The position numbers and the translations under genes are program-made. 64,000 bases of DNA from Ustilago trichophora (Eukaryota; Basidiomycota; Ustilaginomycetes; Ustilaginales; Ustilaginaceae). Of this stretch, positions 41,568 through 53,630 are shown one piece after another. Under the pieces are notes generated by a model. That model made no database searches. It had not been told where the DNA came from and saw only the letters and a list, made by a program, of their open reading frames with translations. Positions within the stretch are counted from its first letter, which is position 1. Every line of letters begins with the position of its first letter. Where the stretch lies: contig OOIN01000033.1 of assembly GCA_900323505.1 (NCBI GenBank), positions 62,001 to 126,000 of the forward strand. The letters are read 5' to 3'.

Positions 41568-44500
41568 TCATCTTCCTAGGCCGTGTTTTGAGTGGCCTTT
41601 ACCTCTTGGTTCGCAGAGTGTCTTTGGTATGTTGCTAGTATCACCGAACATCATGTGGAGGTAGTCTTTGTTCTTTTCGGCAAAGATTCCAGAGGTGAGG
41701 GCGGTGCGAGAGGCTTTCTCTAGCGTGATGGCTGCGTTTTTGTTGAACATGTTCTCAAGGGGGCATGGTTCTGTTCTTGCGTGTTTATGGCCTGTGCATT
41801 CGCATCGACTGCAGTTCGATGAGTTGTACGGTGTTGAGATGCATTTTGCTGAGAAGTGGCCAAGGTTGCCGCATTTGGTGCAGGTTTCAATGTCGTCAGT
41901 TGGTATGAAGGGGGTTAGTGGTTCTGATTCGACGATGTTTGCTTTACGTTCTATGAATGGCCATCTGGAGGATGCTATGACTACCACTTTTTTATTAAGC
42001 ATCATGGCTGCCGCTGCTGGAGAGGGGTACGTAATTTTTGCGATGGTTTTGTTGTTTTCTCGAGAGACTATGCTGACTGCGTCTGGCATCACTGTGTTGG
42101 CGGGGTGGAGAGGGGCTCTTTGGATGGCGAGGGTATGAGTTGTTGTCTTGTTGTTCACTTCCATTTTTATCTGGCTGAGCGGATGGAGTCGTCCCTCTGT
42201 CTTGGTGGTGGGTATGTAGAGTGGTGTGTCGGCAAATGTGAGGAATGGTGTCCAGAGTGGTAGTAGGAAACAGGCTGTCGCAAAGTGTTGTCGGCTTGCA
42301 AATGTGAGAGCGATTTCACTTTCCCCGGTGTTGATCTTTCTATACATTGCTTCCGTGACCGTCACGCCCTGGAACTCATTGTAGCAATAGATGATGCCTT
42401 GTCTCCAGACTGTGTGGATGGCGGGTGTATCTGGCATGGGGCAGGTGTCTTTTGCACATTCTGGTTTGAGTTTTCCTCGCAGAATGAGTGTACGGTCTAG
42501 GTGTGCGTGTGGGAGGGGTGGTATCACTTTGTCGGTCTCTGTGAATCTAGGGCCACTGTCTTTCGATTTAGTCGGGGTTTGCTTGCGTTTTGTGCTCTGT
42601 GGAGGTTTGTCGAATTGGAACCTGATCCATGACTTATGGCGGAGGTCGTCAGCATTATATTGCGCCTGGGTTGGTGTTGTTCTCGCTAGGCAGTCGGTAT
42701 CCTTTAGATCGGTGTCGAATCCTTTGCCCGAGATTCGGGCTCCTGCTGCTGCTCTGAAGGCTCTCACATGGTCGCTAAACTTGGTCTGTGTGAGGGTGTT
42801 GATGTTTTCGAGTCGTTGTTTGTTGTCTTTGATGGTCTGTTGTGGTCCTTTCAGCGGGTAGAGTTGTTCAGTTACATCTCTCCATGCTCGTTTAAGTGCG
42901 ACCGCTCCCACGAAGACGTTGAATTGTTCGAACGCACAGATGCCAATTAGGTTGAACCATTCTGTTGCTCTGAACGTCTTGACTGCTTCCCACGTTTCTT
43001 GGCGAATTTCTTTTGGTTTGTTGTTGAAAAGGATGAGGTCAAAGATTTTTAACGCTAACTTGCTCAATTTGTTCTTCAAGCTGTGGTGGTCTTTCATCGC
43101 GTACCTGTCAGAGGTGTGAGCGCTGCGGTCTTTGCGAGAGGCGTTGGAGATTCTGCCAATGAAGGTGTAGGCATGGATTCGCTGGATGCCAAAGTGGTTT
43201 GCGAAAAGGTCGGCGTAGTGTTGAGCTCCTTTGTAGTTTAGCTGTCCATTTCGCTGGTTTTGGTTGTTTGCTATCCAGTCTTGGGCGTCTTGTGGGAAAT
43301 AGGGGCCAGGTGTGGTCTGTAGTATCCATGGGTAGAATTCCCATGTTCCTTCGGCATACTCTTGGGCCAGCAGAAGCGTCGAGTGCAAGAGCTTGTCCAT
43401 GGATGGAACCTCGCTCGGTGGGAAAGTTGGGTCAAAACGGATTGTCTTTTCTATAGTTACCGGATTAAAGGATTTGGTGTCGTAGTCGATCCTGTTCATA
43501 TCCATGTCAACACCGCCTTTGGTGTATTTGAGGTGGAAGGGTTGCATCCCAATCATCAGAAGGCGGTCTTGTGTGGTTTTTTCAGGTCGATTCACTTTGC
43601 GGCTGTTATCTGTATCCCCGTGTGCTCTATCGTCTTCGCTGTCGTCGATGTTGATCCATTCTTCTGCCGTGTGCTGTTTTTGTCGTTCTACTTGTTTGCT
43701 TTTGCCCTTGTCTTTCGTGCTCGGTATGTCGTTCAGTGTTGTGTTGTTGTTTGTTTTGTTGGTGGCTGCTCGTTTGGTACGTTCTTTGTTAGCTGCCGTG
43801 CCGTTGTTTGTGTCGTCCATTGTCTCTTTATTGCTGGGTGGTGGTGTAGGGTCGAGGGTGGTTGTTGGGAGTATAAGCACTCTTCGCGGGTGAGTTGTTA
43901 TCGTGGGCGAGCTTGTTGTTCCGTAACTTGCCTTTTGATTTTCGTCTTGGATTTCATTGGGCATTTGGTGTTGTGTCGTCTTGTTCTTGTAGGGTGCGGC
44001 TGGGTTTCGGAATAGCAGTGGCTGGTTTTGTTCTGGGGGTTCTTGTTTTATTGTTGGCGGTGATGGCGGCGTGGATTGTTCGATGAGCAGTTCCATCGCT
44101 TCTATGTCGCTGTCTGTTATAGCAAATTCGGTTTCGCTCGTTTCTACGGGTGCTTCTTTGTTCTTAGGATTGGACTTCTGGCCTAGATCATCCGAGGTTG
44201 GCCGGTTTGGACTTTCGGGGCTCTGTAGAGGTTGCAGTTCGTCTGAATCTTTCAGTTTGGTCATTATGTCTTTGGTGAATAAAGACCCGCCAATAATTTC
44301 CCTGTATCGGCTTGAGTGGAAAGTGTAGATGCGAAGTTCAGGATAGACGTCCCTCAGGGCCAAAGCATTGCTGCGAACGTATTCGTTGGCACGGGGTAAG
44401 TACCAGCCTGATCCCCATGTTCCTTCTGTGTCTGGGTACATGGGTCTAGGTTGGTTACTGTTGTTGAATGCTGGATTAAACAGGACATTCCATGCGTTGC

Positions 44501-44612
44501 TGGGGAAATTGTTTGGAACGTTACAGATGAACATGTCGATAAAGCTGGGCGGGAGGGTTGACGTGCTGTGGCGCGTCTTGTGCCCTCCAGTGTAGTTCTG
44601 CTTCGGCGCCAT
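41568..44612 (-). CDS. LINE ORF1, gag-like RNA-binding protein with zinc knuckles
   Basis: 1,014 residues from the ATG at 44610-44612 (MAPKQNYTGG), intact. The N-terminus contains a Trp/Tyr-rich block, GTWGSGWYLPRANEYV, and a related block EGTWEFYPWI recurs near residue 430, suggesting an internal duplication. The C-terminal quarter has an RRM-like fold region followed by two Cys/His knuckles (CTKCGNLGHFSAKC and CSRCECTGHKHARTEPC). ORF1 proteins coat the LINE RNA. The end of the same ORF is recognisable at about 32050-32170 in the truncated copy. Confidence 0.8.
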   Translation of the reverse strand: MAPKQNYTGGHKTRHSTSTLPPSFIDMFICNVPNNFPSNAWNVLFNPAFNNSNQPRPMYPDTEGTWGSGWYLPRANEYVRSNALALRDVYPELRIYTFHSSRYREIIGGSLFTKDIMTKLKDSDELQPLQSPESPNRPTSDDLGQKSNPKNKEAPVETSETEFAITDSDIEAMELLIEQSTPPSPPTIKQEPPEQNQPLLFRNPAAPYKNKTTQHQMPNEIQDENQKASYGTTSSPTITTHPRRVLILPTTTLDPTPPPSNKETMDDTNNGTAANKERTKRAATNKTNNNTTLNDIPSTKDKGKSKQVERQKQHTAEEWINIDDSEDDRAHGDTDNSRKVNRPEKTTQDRLLMIGMQPFHLKYTKGGVDMDMNRIDYDTKSFNPVTIEKTIRFDPTFPPSEVPSMDKLLHSTLLLAQEYAEGTWEFYPWILQTTPGPYFPQDAQDWIANNQNQRNGQLNYKGAQHYADLFANHFGIQRIHAYTFIGRISNASRKDRSAHTSDRYAMKDHHSLKNKLSKLALKIFDLILFNNKPKEIRQETWEAVKTFRATEWFNLIGICAFEQFNVFVGAVALKRAWRDVTEQLYPLKGPQQTIKDNKQRLENINTLTQTKFSDHVRAFRAAAGARISGKGFDTDLKDTDCLARTTPTQAQYNADDLRHKSWIRFQFDKPPQSTKRKQTPTKSKDSGPRFTETDKVIPPLPHAHLDRTLILRGKLKPECAKDTCPMPDTPAIHTVWRQGIIYCYNEFQGVTVTEAMYRKINTGESEIALTFASRQHFATACFLLPLWTPFLTFADTPLYIPTTKTEGRLHPLSQIKMEVNNKTTTHTLAIQRAPLHPANTVMPDAVSIVSRENNKTIAKITYPSPAAAAMMLNKKVVVIASSRWPFIERKANIVESEPLTPFIPTDDIETCTKCGNLGHFSAKCISTPYNSSNCSRCECTGHKHARTEPCPLENMFNKNAAITLEKASRTALTSGIFAEKNKDYLHMMFGDTSNIPKTLCEPRGKGHSKHGLGR

Positions 44613-45107
44613 GATGTCTTGGTAAGCGATGTTTGAGAGGCGGTGTTGTAAGCGGGCTGAGTTGATAACTTTATGGTTTATAGGTGTAACTTGATTTGTG
44701 GTTGGTTTGATCTTTGGGGGTTATATGGGATTGTCTGTTGGGTGGGTGTTGTCCCAGTTGTCTTTGTCCTGTCTGGGATTGGGTGTGACGTTGGATGTTG
44801 AATGATTTATGTACGTGGGTTACGTGTTGTTGGGTGGTTGTGACCCGCCCGTGGCTTTTGTCGGATTTCCATTTTGCTTGGTGGTTTGGTTGTTCTCAGG
44901 TTTTATTTTATGGATGTGTCTTTCTGAATGTAGGGTTCGGAATATTTGGCAGATGTCTTACGGGTCTAGGGTCTCTGTTTCGCTCTTTTGACAGATGTCG
45001 CTAATGTTTGTTTTAAAGCTCCGCTAGGTAGAGCCGAGGTGGTGGACCCTGTCGGCACGTGGTAATCTCATGGCTCATTGGTATATCATGACGTTGGAAT
45101 TGCTGTT
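44613..45107 (-). other. Spacer upstream of LINE ORF1
   Basis: About 500 nt with no supported ORF. It is either the 5' UTR of the LINE carrying ORF1/ORF2 or an internal spacer. Confidence 0.5.
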
Positions 45108-45260
<153 letters not shown>

Positions 45261-45340
45261 GGGGAAAGGACAGTATGTATTGAGTGGTGCGTTTGTAAAG
45301 ACAGGGGTGTAAAGTGGATATTGTTTCAGGGGTAGGGCGG

Positions 45341-47587
45341 TCAGTAGGGGTAGCGGTTGCGGTTGGGATCGCAGATGTAGCTGTAGTGGCCGTTTTTATT
45401 GTTGGATCGGCAGTATCTGCAGTAATCTGGTCTGCCAACGTAGTCCATTTCAATCTCTCAACCTTTGACGTTGATCCATGCAGGGAGGTTGCTGGCGGGG
45501 AAGGTATTGGTTTTCATCGTGGCGAGTGCAAACGAAATTCCTGCAAATTCTTCTTCTCTCTTCATGATCCACAATGCTTCTATGCGCATTACTTTGCCGA
45601 AATGGGTCACTAGGTACTCGCACAGGTGTTTGTGGTTGAAAGAAATGTTCATGCCGCTAAAGCGGATGAAAATTTGTTCTTCCATCAATGGTGCTCCTGA
45701 CTTGTGCAGAGTGAGGTCGTAGTTGTTGAATGTCAGTTTCGCCTTGCTCACCTCTTTGAATGTCGCGGTTGAGTTGCAGACTATGTCGACGTAGTCTGAT
45801 TTGTTGATTCGGGTCGGGTTGTCTACGATGAAAACTGCCTCTTCCTTTGTGACGTTTATTTGGTGGCACAATTGTTCTGCGATTTGTTGCCTGAATCGAG
45901 TGGCTTCGAAGACGAGGATACGTGGACCTTTGTAAAGGAAGCGGTGCGTGTATGCTGGTAGGTTGAATTTTTTACGGGGGTCAGGAAGCGCGTCAAAGGG
46001 GTAGTCGATGGCTGGCGTTGCTGGGAAGATTTGGACCGGAGTGAAGGCTGGAGTTCGAGGCGCTGAAGGGCCGTAAGTAGGGTTGTCTTCTGGTTCTTCT
46101 GCTCTTCTGAGTACGTCGTTAAGATCCATGGCGAATGAGTTGTCTATGGTAACTTTGTATCCCATGGCGTTGTCGTTGGGCGCGGCCGTTGATGGCGTGG
46201 GAGTGATGTAGCTGTTGTGGTTGTTGGAGTTGTTGATGGTGTTGTGTTCGGTGTAGTAGGTGTTGGTGATGTTGGGAGGGGGTGCGTTGTTGTTGGCGGT
46301 AGCGCCGTCAGCCATGCTGTTGGCTGTATTTGTCGAGGTGTTGAATTGGTGATGAGCTTCTGCACTACCCGTTGTGTCGATCACTATTTGGTTGGCCGTT
46401 GTCGGTTGTAGGGTATTGGTCTCTGGCTGTTTGGCTGAAGGTGCATGTGTCTGGAGCATCTCTCTGAGCTTTTCCCAGTATCCTTGGTTGCTCGGATCCG
46501 TTTGGTTGCTCGAGTGACATGCCTCTAGATCGTCCATCAGGGCCTTGAGCATTTCAATCTTTTTATCCTTTTGCACCGTTTGGTTATCCTTGTCGTTGGC
46601 GCTGGGCGTATCGTGGGGGCTTTGGTTGGCTGGAGTGTTCGTGTTTGGGGTTGGTTTGTTCGGAATTTGCGGTTGAGGTGTGATTGATGTTATGGCGTTT
46701 CCCGTCGTGATCGAGATCTCGTCTCTTTGAGCCAGGAAAGCGTCTTCGTACTGTGGGGTGGAAGGTCTGGCGTTGGTGTTTGTCATCGTGTTGATAGTGG
46801 CTGGTGGGTTGGGGGAAGGGGGGGGGGGCTGTTCCTCCTCTCGATGGGGCTCTGTTCGTTTGTCCGTGGTCGTTCTCTCCCCGACTTCAGGTGTTTCTTC
46901 CGGAGTTAGGGTTGGGCTGATGGGGTCGGTTTGGCGGGGTTCTTGGTCGATTTCGTCTATGAGTGGTGGCTCTCGATTGTGTTCTGCCCCGTTGTTGTTA
47001 TCCTCCTCAAAATAGCCGACGGCGAGAGCATCAAGCATCGTTTCGTCTGGCTCTGAGTCCGGGACCATGTCTTCCTGGTTACGAAAGAGCGTCTCTGGGG
47101 CTGCGGGTGGCAGTTCGGTGTCGACGTCCATTTGGTTAACTTCGGAATCCGTGGGTTTGCGGGTTTTACCTTTGCCGGGGGGAGCGGTGGTTTTGGACTT
47201 GGGTTTGGCGGCAGTTCTCTGGGCCGCTTGTAAAACAGCATCCGCCTTGGTCGGGAGGCCAGGGGTCTCGTCTTTGATGCTTGTTCCTGGCTGTCTACAT
47301 TCATAAGGGCTGTTAGCTGCCCCTTGCCGGTAGAGTCCTGCGTTTGGGCGTGAGGGCGTGTTGTTGATGTTCGGGTTGTTGTTGGTCATGTTGCTGGTGG
47401 TTTGGTTGTTGGTTGTTTGTGTGAGGAGCGAGGTGTGGTGGTTAGTATTGTCTTGATTGTTTGGAGGAGATGTTGGTAGGTGTTTCTTGGTGTTGTCTGT
47501 TAGCTTTACTTGTCTCCGTCCTTGTCTCTTTCTCATCTTTGTGTTTCGTTTCTTTTCATTTCTCAGCACTTTGTTGGGAATTCTCAT
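45341..47587 (-). pseudogene. Second LINE gag-like ORF with TGA before its zinc knuckle
   Basis: From the ATG at 47585-47587 a 709-residue frame runs to TGA at 45458-45460. It has a basic start, a long Asn/Thr/Pro-rich disordered region, and a C-terminal RRM-like region (EEQIFIRFSGMNIS ... ISFALATMKTN ending INVKG). In the same frame past the TGA are 38 more codons: MDYVGRPDYCRYC ... NGHYSYIC, a complete C-x2-C-x7-H-x4-C knuckle typical of LINE ORF1 ends, then a stop at 45341-45343. The TGA is one C-to-T step from CGA. No endonuclease or RT follows it in this segment. Confidence 0.75.
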
Positions 47588-47926
47588 AATTTGATTTCTC
47601 TATTGTTGTCTTTGTGGGACTTATTGTACCATTTAGTCTGGATTCTTGTCTGTCTTCGTCTCGCTGGTTCATGCGTGGTGGGTAAGCTTACGTGATATTG
47701 GCCCAGCTGGCTGGTGGGATCTGCTGACGTGGCACCTGCGTGTGTACACTGGGTTGGTGAGTTGTAGTGTTGTTTGGTGAGGTTAGGGTTTGGTATAGGT
47801 GTAGTGAGACGCTTTTGGCGCCCGGTGGTATAGGTGTCAGGTTCGGTGATGGTGTAATTTACTATTAGCTGAGTAGAGGCTAGTGTTACATGGGGGGGGG
47901 GGGGGGGGGGCAGATCTTGGTTCTAT
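47588..47926 (-). other. LINE 5' region with poly-G/C junction
   Basis: Probable 5' UTR. Nineteen consecutive G (plus strand) at 47892-47910 lie about 16 nt from the permease coding sequence, marking the 5' junction of the insertion. Confidence 0.6.
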
Positions 47927-48217
47927 GATGGCATAACAGACGGAACCCATGACGAGGTATCCGAGCCAGAGTCCAAGAGGACCGGCGTTGTGCAGGGAAG
48001 AGGCCGTACCGAGGAAAAGACCTGTACCGATGACACCTCCGATGGAGATCATGGCCATGTGACGGGGAAGAAGAGCATGCTTGAGCTCTTCACCCTTGCG
48101 CTGGTCAAAAGCGTTGGTCGCGTTGGCGACGACACCATCTTCAAGTGTGGCGACAACGTCACCTTTGAAGGAGCCGGACTTGTCCTTCTCCTCGGAAGGA
48201 GAGTATGCCATAGACAT
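47927..48217 (-). pseudogene. Amino-acid permease (AAP/APC family), N-terminal fragment
   Basis: The ATG at 48215-48217 opens 97 family-like residues: a cytosolic start (MSMAYSPSEEKDKSG), the LLPRHMAMISIGGVIGTGLFLG first membrane segment typical of fungal amino-acid permeases, and YLVMGSVCYAI at the edge. Reading continues into unrelated LINE sequence and a poly-Pro stretch from the G/C run, stopping at 47837. It is the head of the gene whose tail is at 35108-36013. Its promoter at 48218 and beyond appears uninterrupted, so a truncated transcript may still be made. Confidence 0.88.
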
Positions 48218-51200
48218 TTTGGGATGTGAAGGAAAGAGGTGAGTCTAAGGAAAGAGGACCAAATAGATGCGTTGATGGGGGGAAGAAACGTGTCGAGATA
48301 GGCTCAGATAGCATGCGCTTTATACTTTCACGACAGGATGATAGGATGGCGGAGTCGGGTATGGGGCAGCTTTGGGCAAAAGAGGCATCTCAGGAAAGGA
48401 AAGATGGCAGCGTCTGCTGAGAAGGACCGAAGCATGGCACAAGAGGAGAAGTAAGAGGTAACAGGTGACCAGGTGGGAGCTGGCTCTGGAGGGACGGGGA
48501 ACGGGTAGCCAATGAGAATTGTGGTTGCGACAGGGTAACGATAGCGAACCGAATCAGTGCAGTGTGTAAAATGTGGGGTCACGGTAGGCTTATCGAGCAG
48601 CGACCAAGAGAGCCACATGGGAAGCAGGAGAGTGGCAGTAGAGCAGGTACTGTACAGTACACGGGTGGGGCTAATCTTTGGACAGATAGACGGGAAACGA
48701 CGCCCGTGCAAGGAGAATGACGGGCACTGAGTCAAGTGGGGTCTGGACACAGGAGGAGGCGAGGGCGCAGCAATGGTTAGCTACGATTGGAGGAGAGGGG
48801 AGACAACCAGCATAGAGAAGCGAATCAGGGGCGGGGACGCAGGCGAAGAAAATCAAAGGCAAACGAACCACAAGGAAAAGCCGAATTGCAAGAGAAGCCA
48901 GACGATTGCATTTGGTTGGCAGTGACATGTTGAGGTGCAACGCCTACATTACGCCGGATGGTGTGGTTCGAGGTCACCAACTGCCAAAGCGACGAGAGGG
49001 AGAGAGAATAATGAGAGATACGCTCACTGATTGACAAGTTCGCGTGGGCCTCGGGTAACGATTGCGGCACTAGATCAGTGTCTCTGGGTCCGCGAATCCA
49101 CGGACTAAATGGAAAAACTCGAGGCAAACCTGCGGCTCGGACGAGGCTTGACAGTCGAGGTGCCGCTCTTGGAATTCGGAATTGACGAAAAGAAAATAAA
49201 AATAAAACAAATAAAATAAAATAAAAACCCCACCAAAGACAAAACAAAAGAGCAGACTGCCCTGAGTCGGAGTCTAGATCGCAAGAAGAACTGACAGAGG
49301 TCGAGGCAACAAAAAACTAACGAATCCAACGCCAATCAGAAGACGTTTATTGCCCTTGCTCACCATCGCTGTGCAACTCTTCCGGTCTACTAGCCCGCCC
49401 AATCAGGCAGTCCCCGCCAATTGGACGCCATTGGATTCGACGCCCTTTTGAGTCAACGCTCTCTGTAAATTGCATCAGATGCCATCAATGGACGCCGCAA
49501 AGGTTCCTGATGAAAGCGGTGGGACCGTGAGCCTAGCATTTCATAATACGGGTGGAACAATGAACCAAACGGCAAAGATAAAGCGAGAAAAGCCACATTA
49601 GCAGCGACGGCAAAGACGGATTCGGAGACCGACCGATGCCCTGTGACTTTAGTCCGTGATCTTGTTCGTGTCAAGATACGATTCCAAAGGTCCGGCTAGA
49701 ATGCTGTTCAGCGGCTGAGTTCGTGGCAAATTCTTCTTCTTCTTCCAACAAGCATGCGTTAGTCGGATGCAGTTGAGAACCGGGCGCGTGTTTGCTTTGT
49801 ATCAGAGCCTGACCGCGCGATGCAGAATTGGAAAAAAAAAGTGCATTTCTCACATCCTATCGCATCGCAATAATGTTGTGCGTCACCGTCACCAACGTCC
49901 GCCTGCAGGTTTCAGAGCAGGTGACTGCCACTAACCAATCGATTCGAGACGATACTTGACGCCAGCGATCAGAGAGTTCCAATGTGGAGAACATGAGAGC
50001 GTAAAAGCGTTTTGCGTCGAGGTGTCATTGGCTGGCTGCATGGCACTCTTACGAACCCCGCAAGTTGCAGCAAGGCAACGCCATCTCATTGGTCGACGAA
50101 GAAAGCCCCACCGACCAATAGCGGATCCGTAAAGCAGTTTTACCCACTGGCATGTATCTGATCATCATTGACTTTGCTTGCACAGCTACCAACCACGCGA
50201 GTTTTGTCCAAGGAGAAAGCGTTTACGCCACGTAGCCTATGCAAGGTGAGTTCGGCACAGAAGCATCTCAGATCTGTCGCACCTCTTTCAGCCTCGTGAC
50301 TTGTCTGACGAACGGCCAACAATTGACTTTTTCAAACTGTTGCTCGCTATCGTAAGACGAGCGGTTGTCATCCCAGAGTCGGCCCGCGCTCTCTCTTCAA
50401 TCGGAAAAGATTCGGCGACACCTAAAACCACACGGCCCACACACAGGCTCACCTGCCAATCAGTGAACACCTTGGCTCTGCTTTTCACTTCTTCTTGAAC
50501 CGTACACAGTTGAGACTCTTTGCAGTTGAAACGGAAAGCGGGGTAGAAAGGAGAAGAACTACAGTACTCTTCTGGTTGGTCCAACATTCAGAGTGAATTT
50601 CTATTACACACGGCAATCGCTGCAATACCTTTTTTTAATTTCAAATCAGAAAATTGCAAATTCACCAAACTTGACAGAGTGACGAGATGCAGTTGACAGC
50701 GGCGGCACCTGCGGCGGTGATGGACGCGCAAAGCTAAAGTCGAGAGCTGCTTCTCCGGCGGTCTTCAAAAACAAAACAAAATAAAATAAAAAAGCCATGT
50801 TCAAATTGCCCTCTCTGAACACTGCTCTGGTGCATTTCTGGACGAAAAATGACCTCGCAGAAATCGGCGGTTTGGTACCTAAGCGAGAGTTGGCCCACGG
50901 GTTGCTTGTCAGGCTCGTGGCGTTTTCTCTCTGCTCACTCGCCGCTGGTTCTCGACCAAAAGTAATCATACGGTTCTCCCGTTGCTTGTTTTGTGCCCTC
51001 TGTTGAGCCCTCGAGATAGTTATGCACAAGGGAAAGGGGGCGTGACCTCGGCTCCATACAAACTTGCAACCCAATCGCACCACCATTTGCCCAGTCGTCT
51101 AGTGCAAGTGTACCCTCGATTGTGTCCCTCAAGGGGGATGATAGGCTGTGCGGTGTGCCTGAGATTGCAATGGCGCGGTCTTGCAATGGATGACCGAGAT

Positions 51201-53630
51201 AGCTCCCTCGTTGCAGCAGTTGTACTGTGTAGAAAATTGCTCCGATAGCGTCGCTTTCTCTTTCGCCCGTCAGCCGGTGGCTATCTCCCGGCCTCATTGT
51301 TGTTGCACCGCTATGGTGGGAACTCGGTTTAGGTGGGTGTCTTTGCTTATCTCACGTCGCCGTTTGTTCAATTGTTCAAGCGAGCTCGAAGAGTGGCTCA
51401 CCTTGCGATAACGTATCACCAACAACCCACAGCATCGAGTGAGTACATAAGCTACTCATGCTCTGTAACCTGATAAGCTCGAGTGAGGGAGGGACCACTC
51501 GCTGCAATGGGAAGGCCTCATCAGATGCCACACGTGCAACCTATCGTAGAGTCGCAAATGGTATGATCTATGGTCGGAAGAACCATCGCAAACACGCTGA
51601 TTGGTCGCTGTGGATTGAGCTGCACATCACGCTCATGTGACACTGCGTTGCCTTCGTTGTTCTCTCCCTCAAGTGCTCGCCGGTTCAAGATCGGTTGCTG
51701 ATCAGCTTGGTTTCTTCTTGAGAATTGCATTCTCCTTGTTCTTCGGAAGGCTCCGAGATGATCTTCTTGCAAACAAGAACTATGTCGTAACCTACGCTTA
51801 CCCTGACGCTTCTTCCACCGTGCGACAAAGTAATGCGTCGATAACCCCATTGCTTGTTGAGTCGCTCTCGTCGTCTGACATGATGACAAGGTGTGTGACA
51901 AAGCTGACAAAAAAAAACAACATGCAAGGACATCGCATGATGCCGCAATGCAGAGGACAGACCAACCCTCAACCCAAACCTCTCCCCATCCTTTCGCCTG
52001 CTCACGATTGCAGCTTTCACTTTCACACATGTATTTCTCTAATCATGCATCTGTTCATGATCATCATACCATTGTGTTGGTCCCAAGCTTTTTCCGTTGA
52101 TAACCGGGCCATCTCGCAGTCCAAAAAACAGTAGGGTCTGAGCGGTGGTGTAACGTGACTTTGAAGTAGATACAAAAGCGGAGACATCCGACAATCCTTG
52201 TTTTCCGACCCTCGTCTCCGCTCACAATTCTCCGCGCCACTGGCGTAAAGAACCTTTTGTCTCGTCTGATATCGCTTTGGTTAGGTAAACCGGCGACGTT
52301 GTTGCTTTTCCTGTGATGGCAGTCAGGCACACCCCTCGTCCAACACCTCGCAGCAAGATCTTGGCGAGACCTCACCTTTCTTCTTTCATGCTAGCAGAGG
52401 CCTGATGAGCGAAAAGTGACTACTGTAGGATGATTCGAAGATTGCTTGACCCGAGCATCAAGCGAGATCGCCCTAGATTACAATGCACTGTACAGTACAG
52501 TACAGTACACACTTTTTGCCTCGCCCAGACAGAAGTGAATTTGTGGCTTGCAAACTGAAGCTCCCCGCTACACCGCGTCACCCCGCGTTTTTCAGTCCAA
52601 AGAACCGATAAACCCATCATATCCAAACCGCCACCCATCTTGTCGTTGTGGGACATGGTCAAGAGAGGGTCAGATGATTCTTTTCCAATTCTGCGTTTCT
52701 CATTCGTCTGCCCCACACCTTCCACCACCCACGTGCACAATGATCCCATGCGGCTAGATCCGTCGACAACAGGCGTTGATGATGAAGATTTGGGGTGCAT
52801 TATCTCTTACAAATCGCAGTACTGTACAACAACAAATAAGGACCTGAGAAGTGCAACTGTATCGGCGTACGCCAAACGGTGGCCCACACAAACCTCGCTC
52901 AAGCCGAAACCTTCGCTTGACGAGTCTGCCCTGAATCGCCAACTTTCCTGCGGGGAATAGTCCCCCTTCTTCTCCACGGACAATTGCAGCGCAGCGCAAG
53001 TCGTAGACTTTCGGTGTCCGCGCTCGCAATCCTTTCTTCCAACTGATCTTCACCGCCAAGCACTACAGTAGCTCAAGCTCAGGATGCCGAGCTTGAAGAA
53101 AGAAAGAAAAAAAAAAACAAAAAGACCAGCACACTTCCGGTTCCTGACTTGCGAAGAGTTCACAGTCATCATGATGACGCATTCCTTCAAGGTCAGGAGA
53201 CCATCACGAGACTCGTTATGAGCAAGACGGATCAATTCGGAATGGGTTTGTTTGAAAAGCTCTCGAAGGTCAGATAGCACATGGTGGTTGAGGTATCGTT
53301 GTCTTTGAAGTTTGTGAATTTTGGCAGATGGAGTGAAGAAAGTGAAGTCTAACAATCTGCAAAATTTTAGATTCAAAGAAGATACGCGAGTCTAACAACT
53401 AGTGCTTCGAAGAATACGCACAATCACCTGACCAATCTCAAGCTCGGCCGAGGTCAACCCAACTCGGCCAAAATTTCGGTGCAAATTGCACTTGAGCCAA
53501 AGTCAAGCGAGCAGCGCCAAATTCGACGGCATCTGCGTCCTGGATTTGCAAGACATCTATCTGGTCATCATCTTGACCTTCCCTTCTCCCATCCTCAAGA
53601 TCATCATCACCATCGTCTTCATCCATCAAA
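48218..53630. other. 5.4-kb region without a recognisable gene
   Basis: Small ORFs on both strands read as low-complexity or unrelated sequence and none joins into a known family. CCAAT or ATTGG boxes recur (about 49325, 49391, 49936, 50089, 50107, 50455 and 51601). Near-palindromic TACTGTACAGTA-like motifs occur at 48651, 52487-52511 and 52821. The left end should be the permease promoter and the right end the ribosomal protein promoter. No tRNA was recognised. Confidence 0.5.
52486..52511. repeat. (GTACA)n short tandem repeat
   Basis: Four overlapping GTACA units (ACTGTACAGTACAGTACA...). Confidence 0.85.

Noticed and set aside
47837..47926. Poly-Pro C-terminus of the permease N-terminal ORF
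   Set aside because: It is the permease frame running into the G/C run of the LINE junction, not native protein.
51637..52134. 165-codon plus-strand ORF and an overlapping 169-codon minus-strand ORF (51521-52030)
   Set aside because: Neither has domain features, membrane logic or intron partners, and they overlap each other on opposite strands.
48218..53630. tRNA or rRNA genes
   Set aside because: No cloverleaf with A and B boxes or rRNA-like block was found by eye; a covariance-model search would be decisive.
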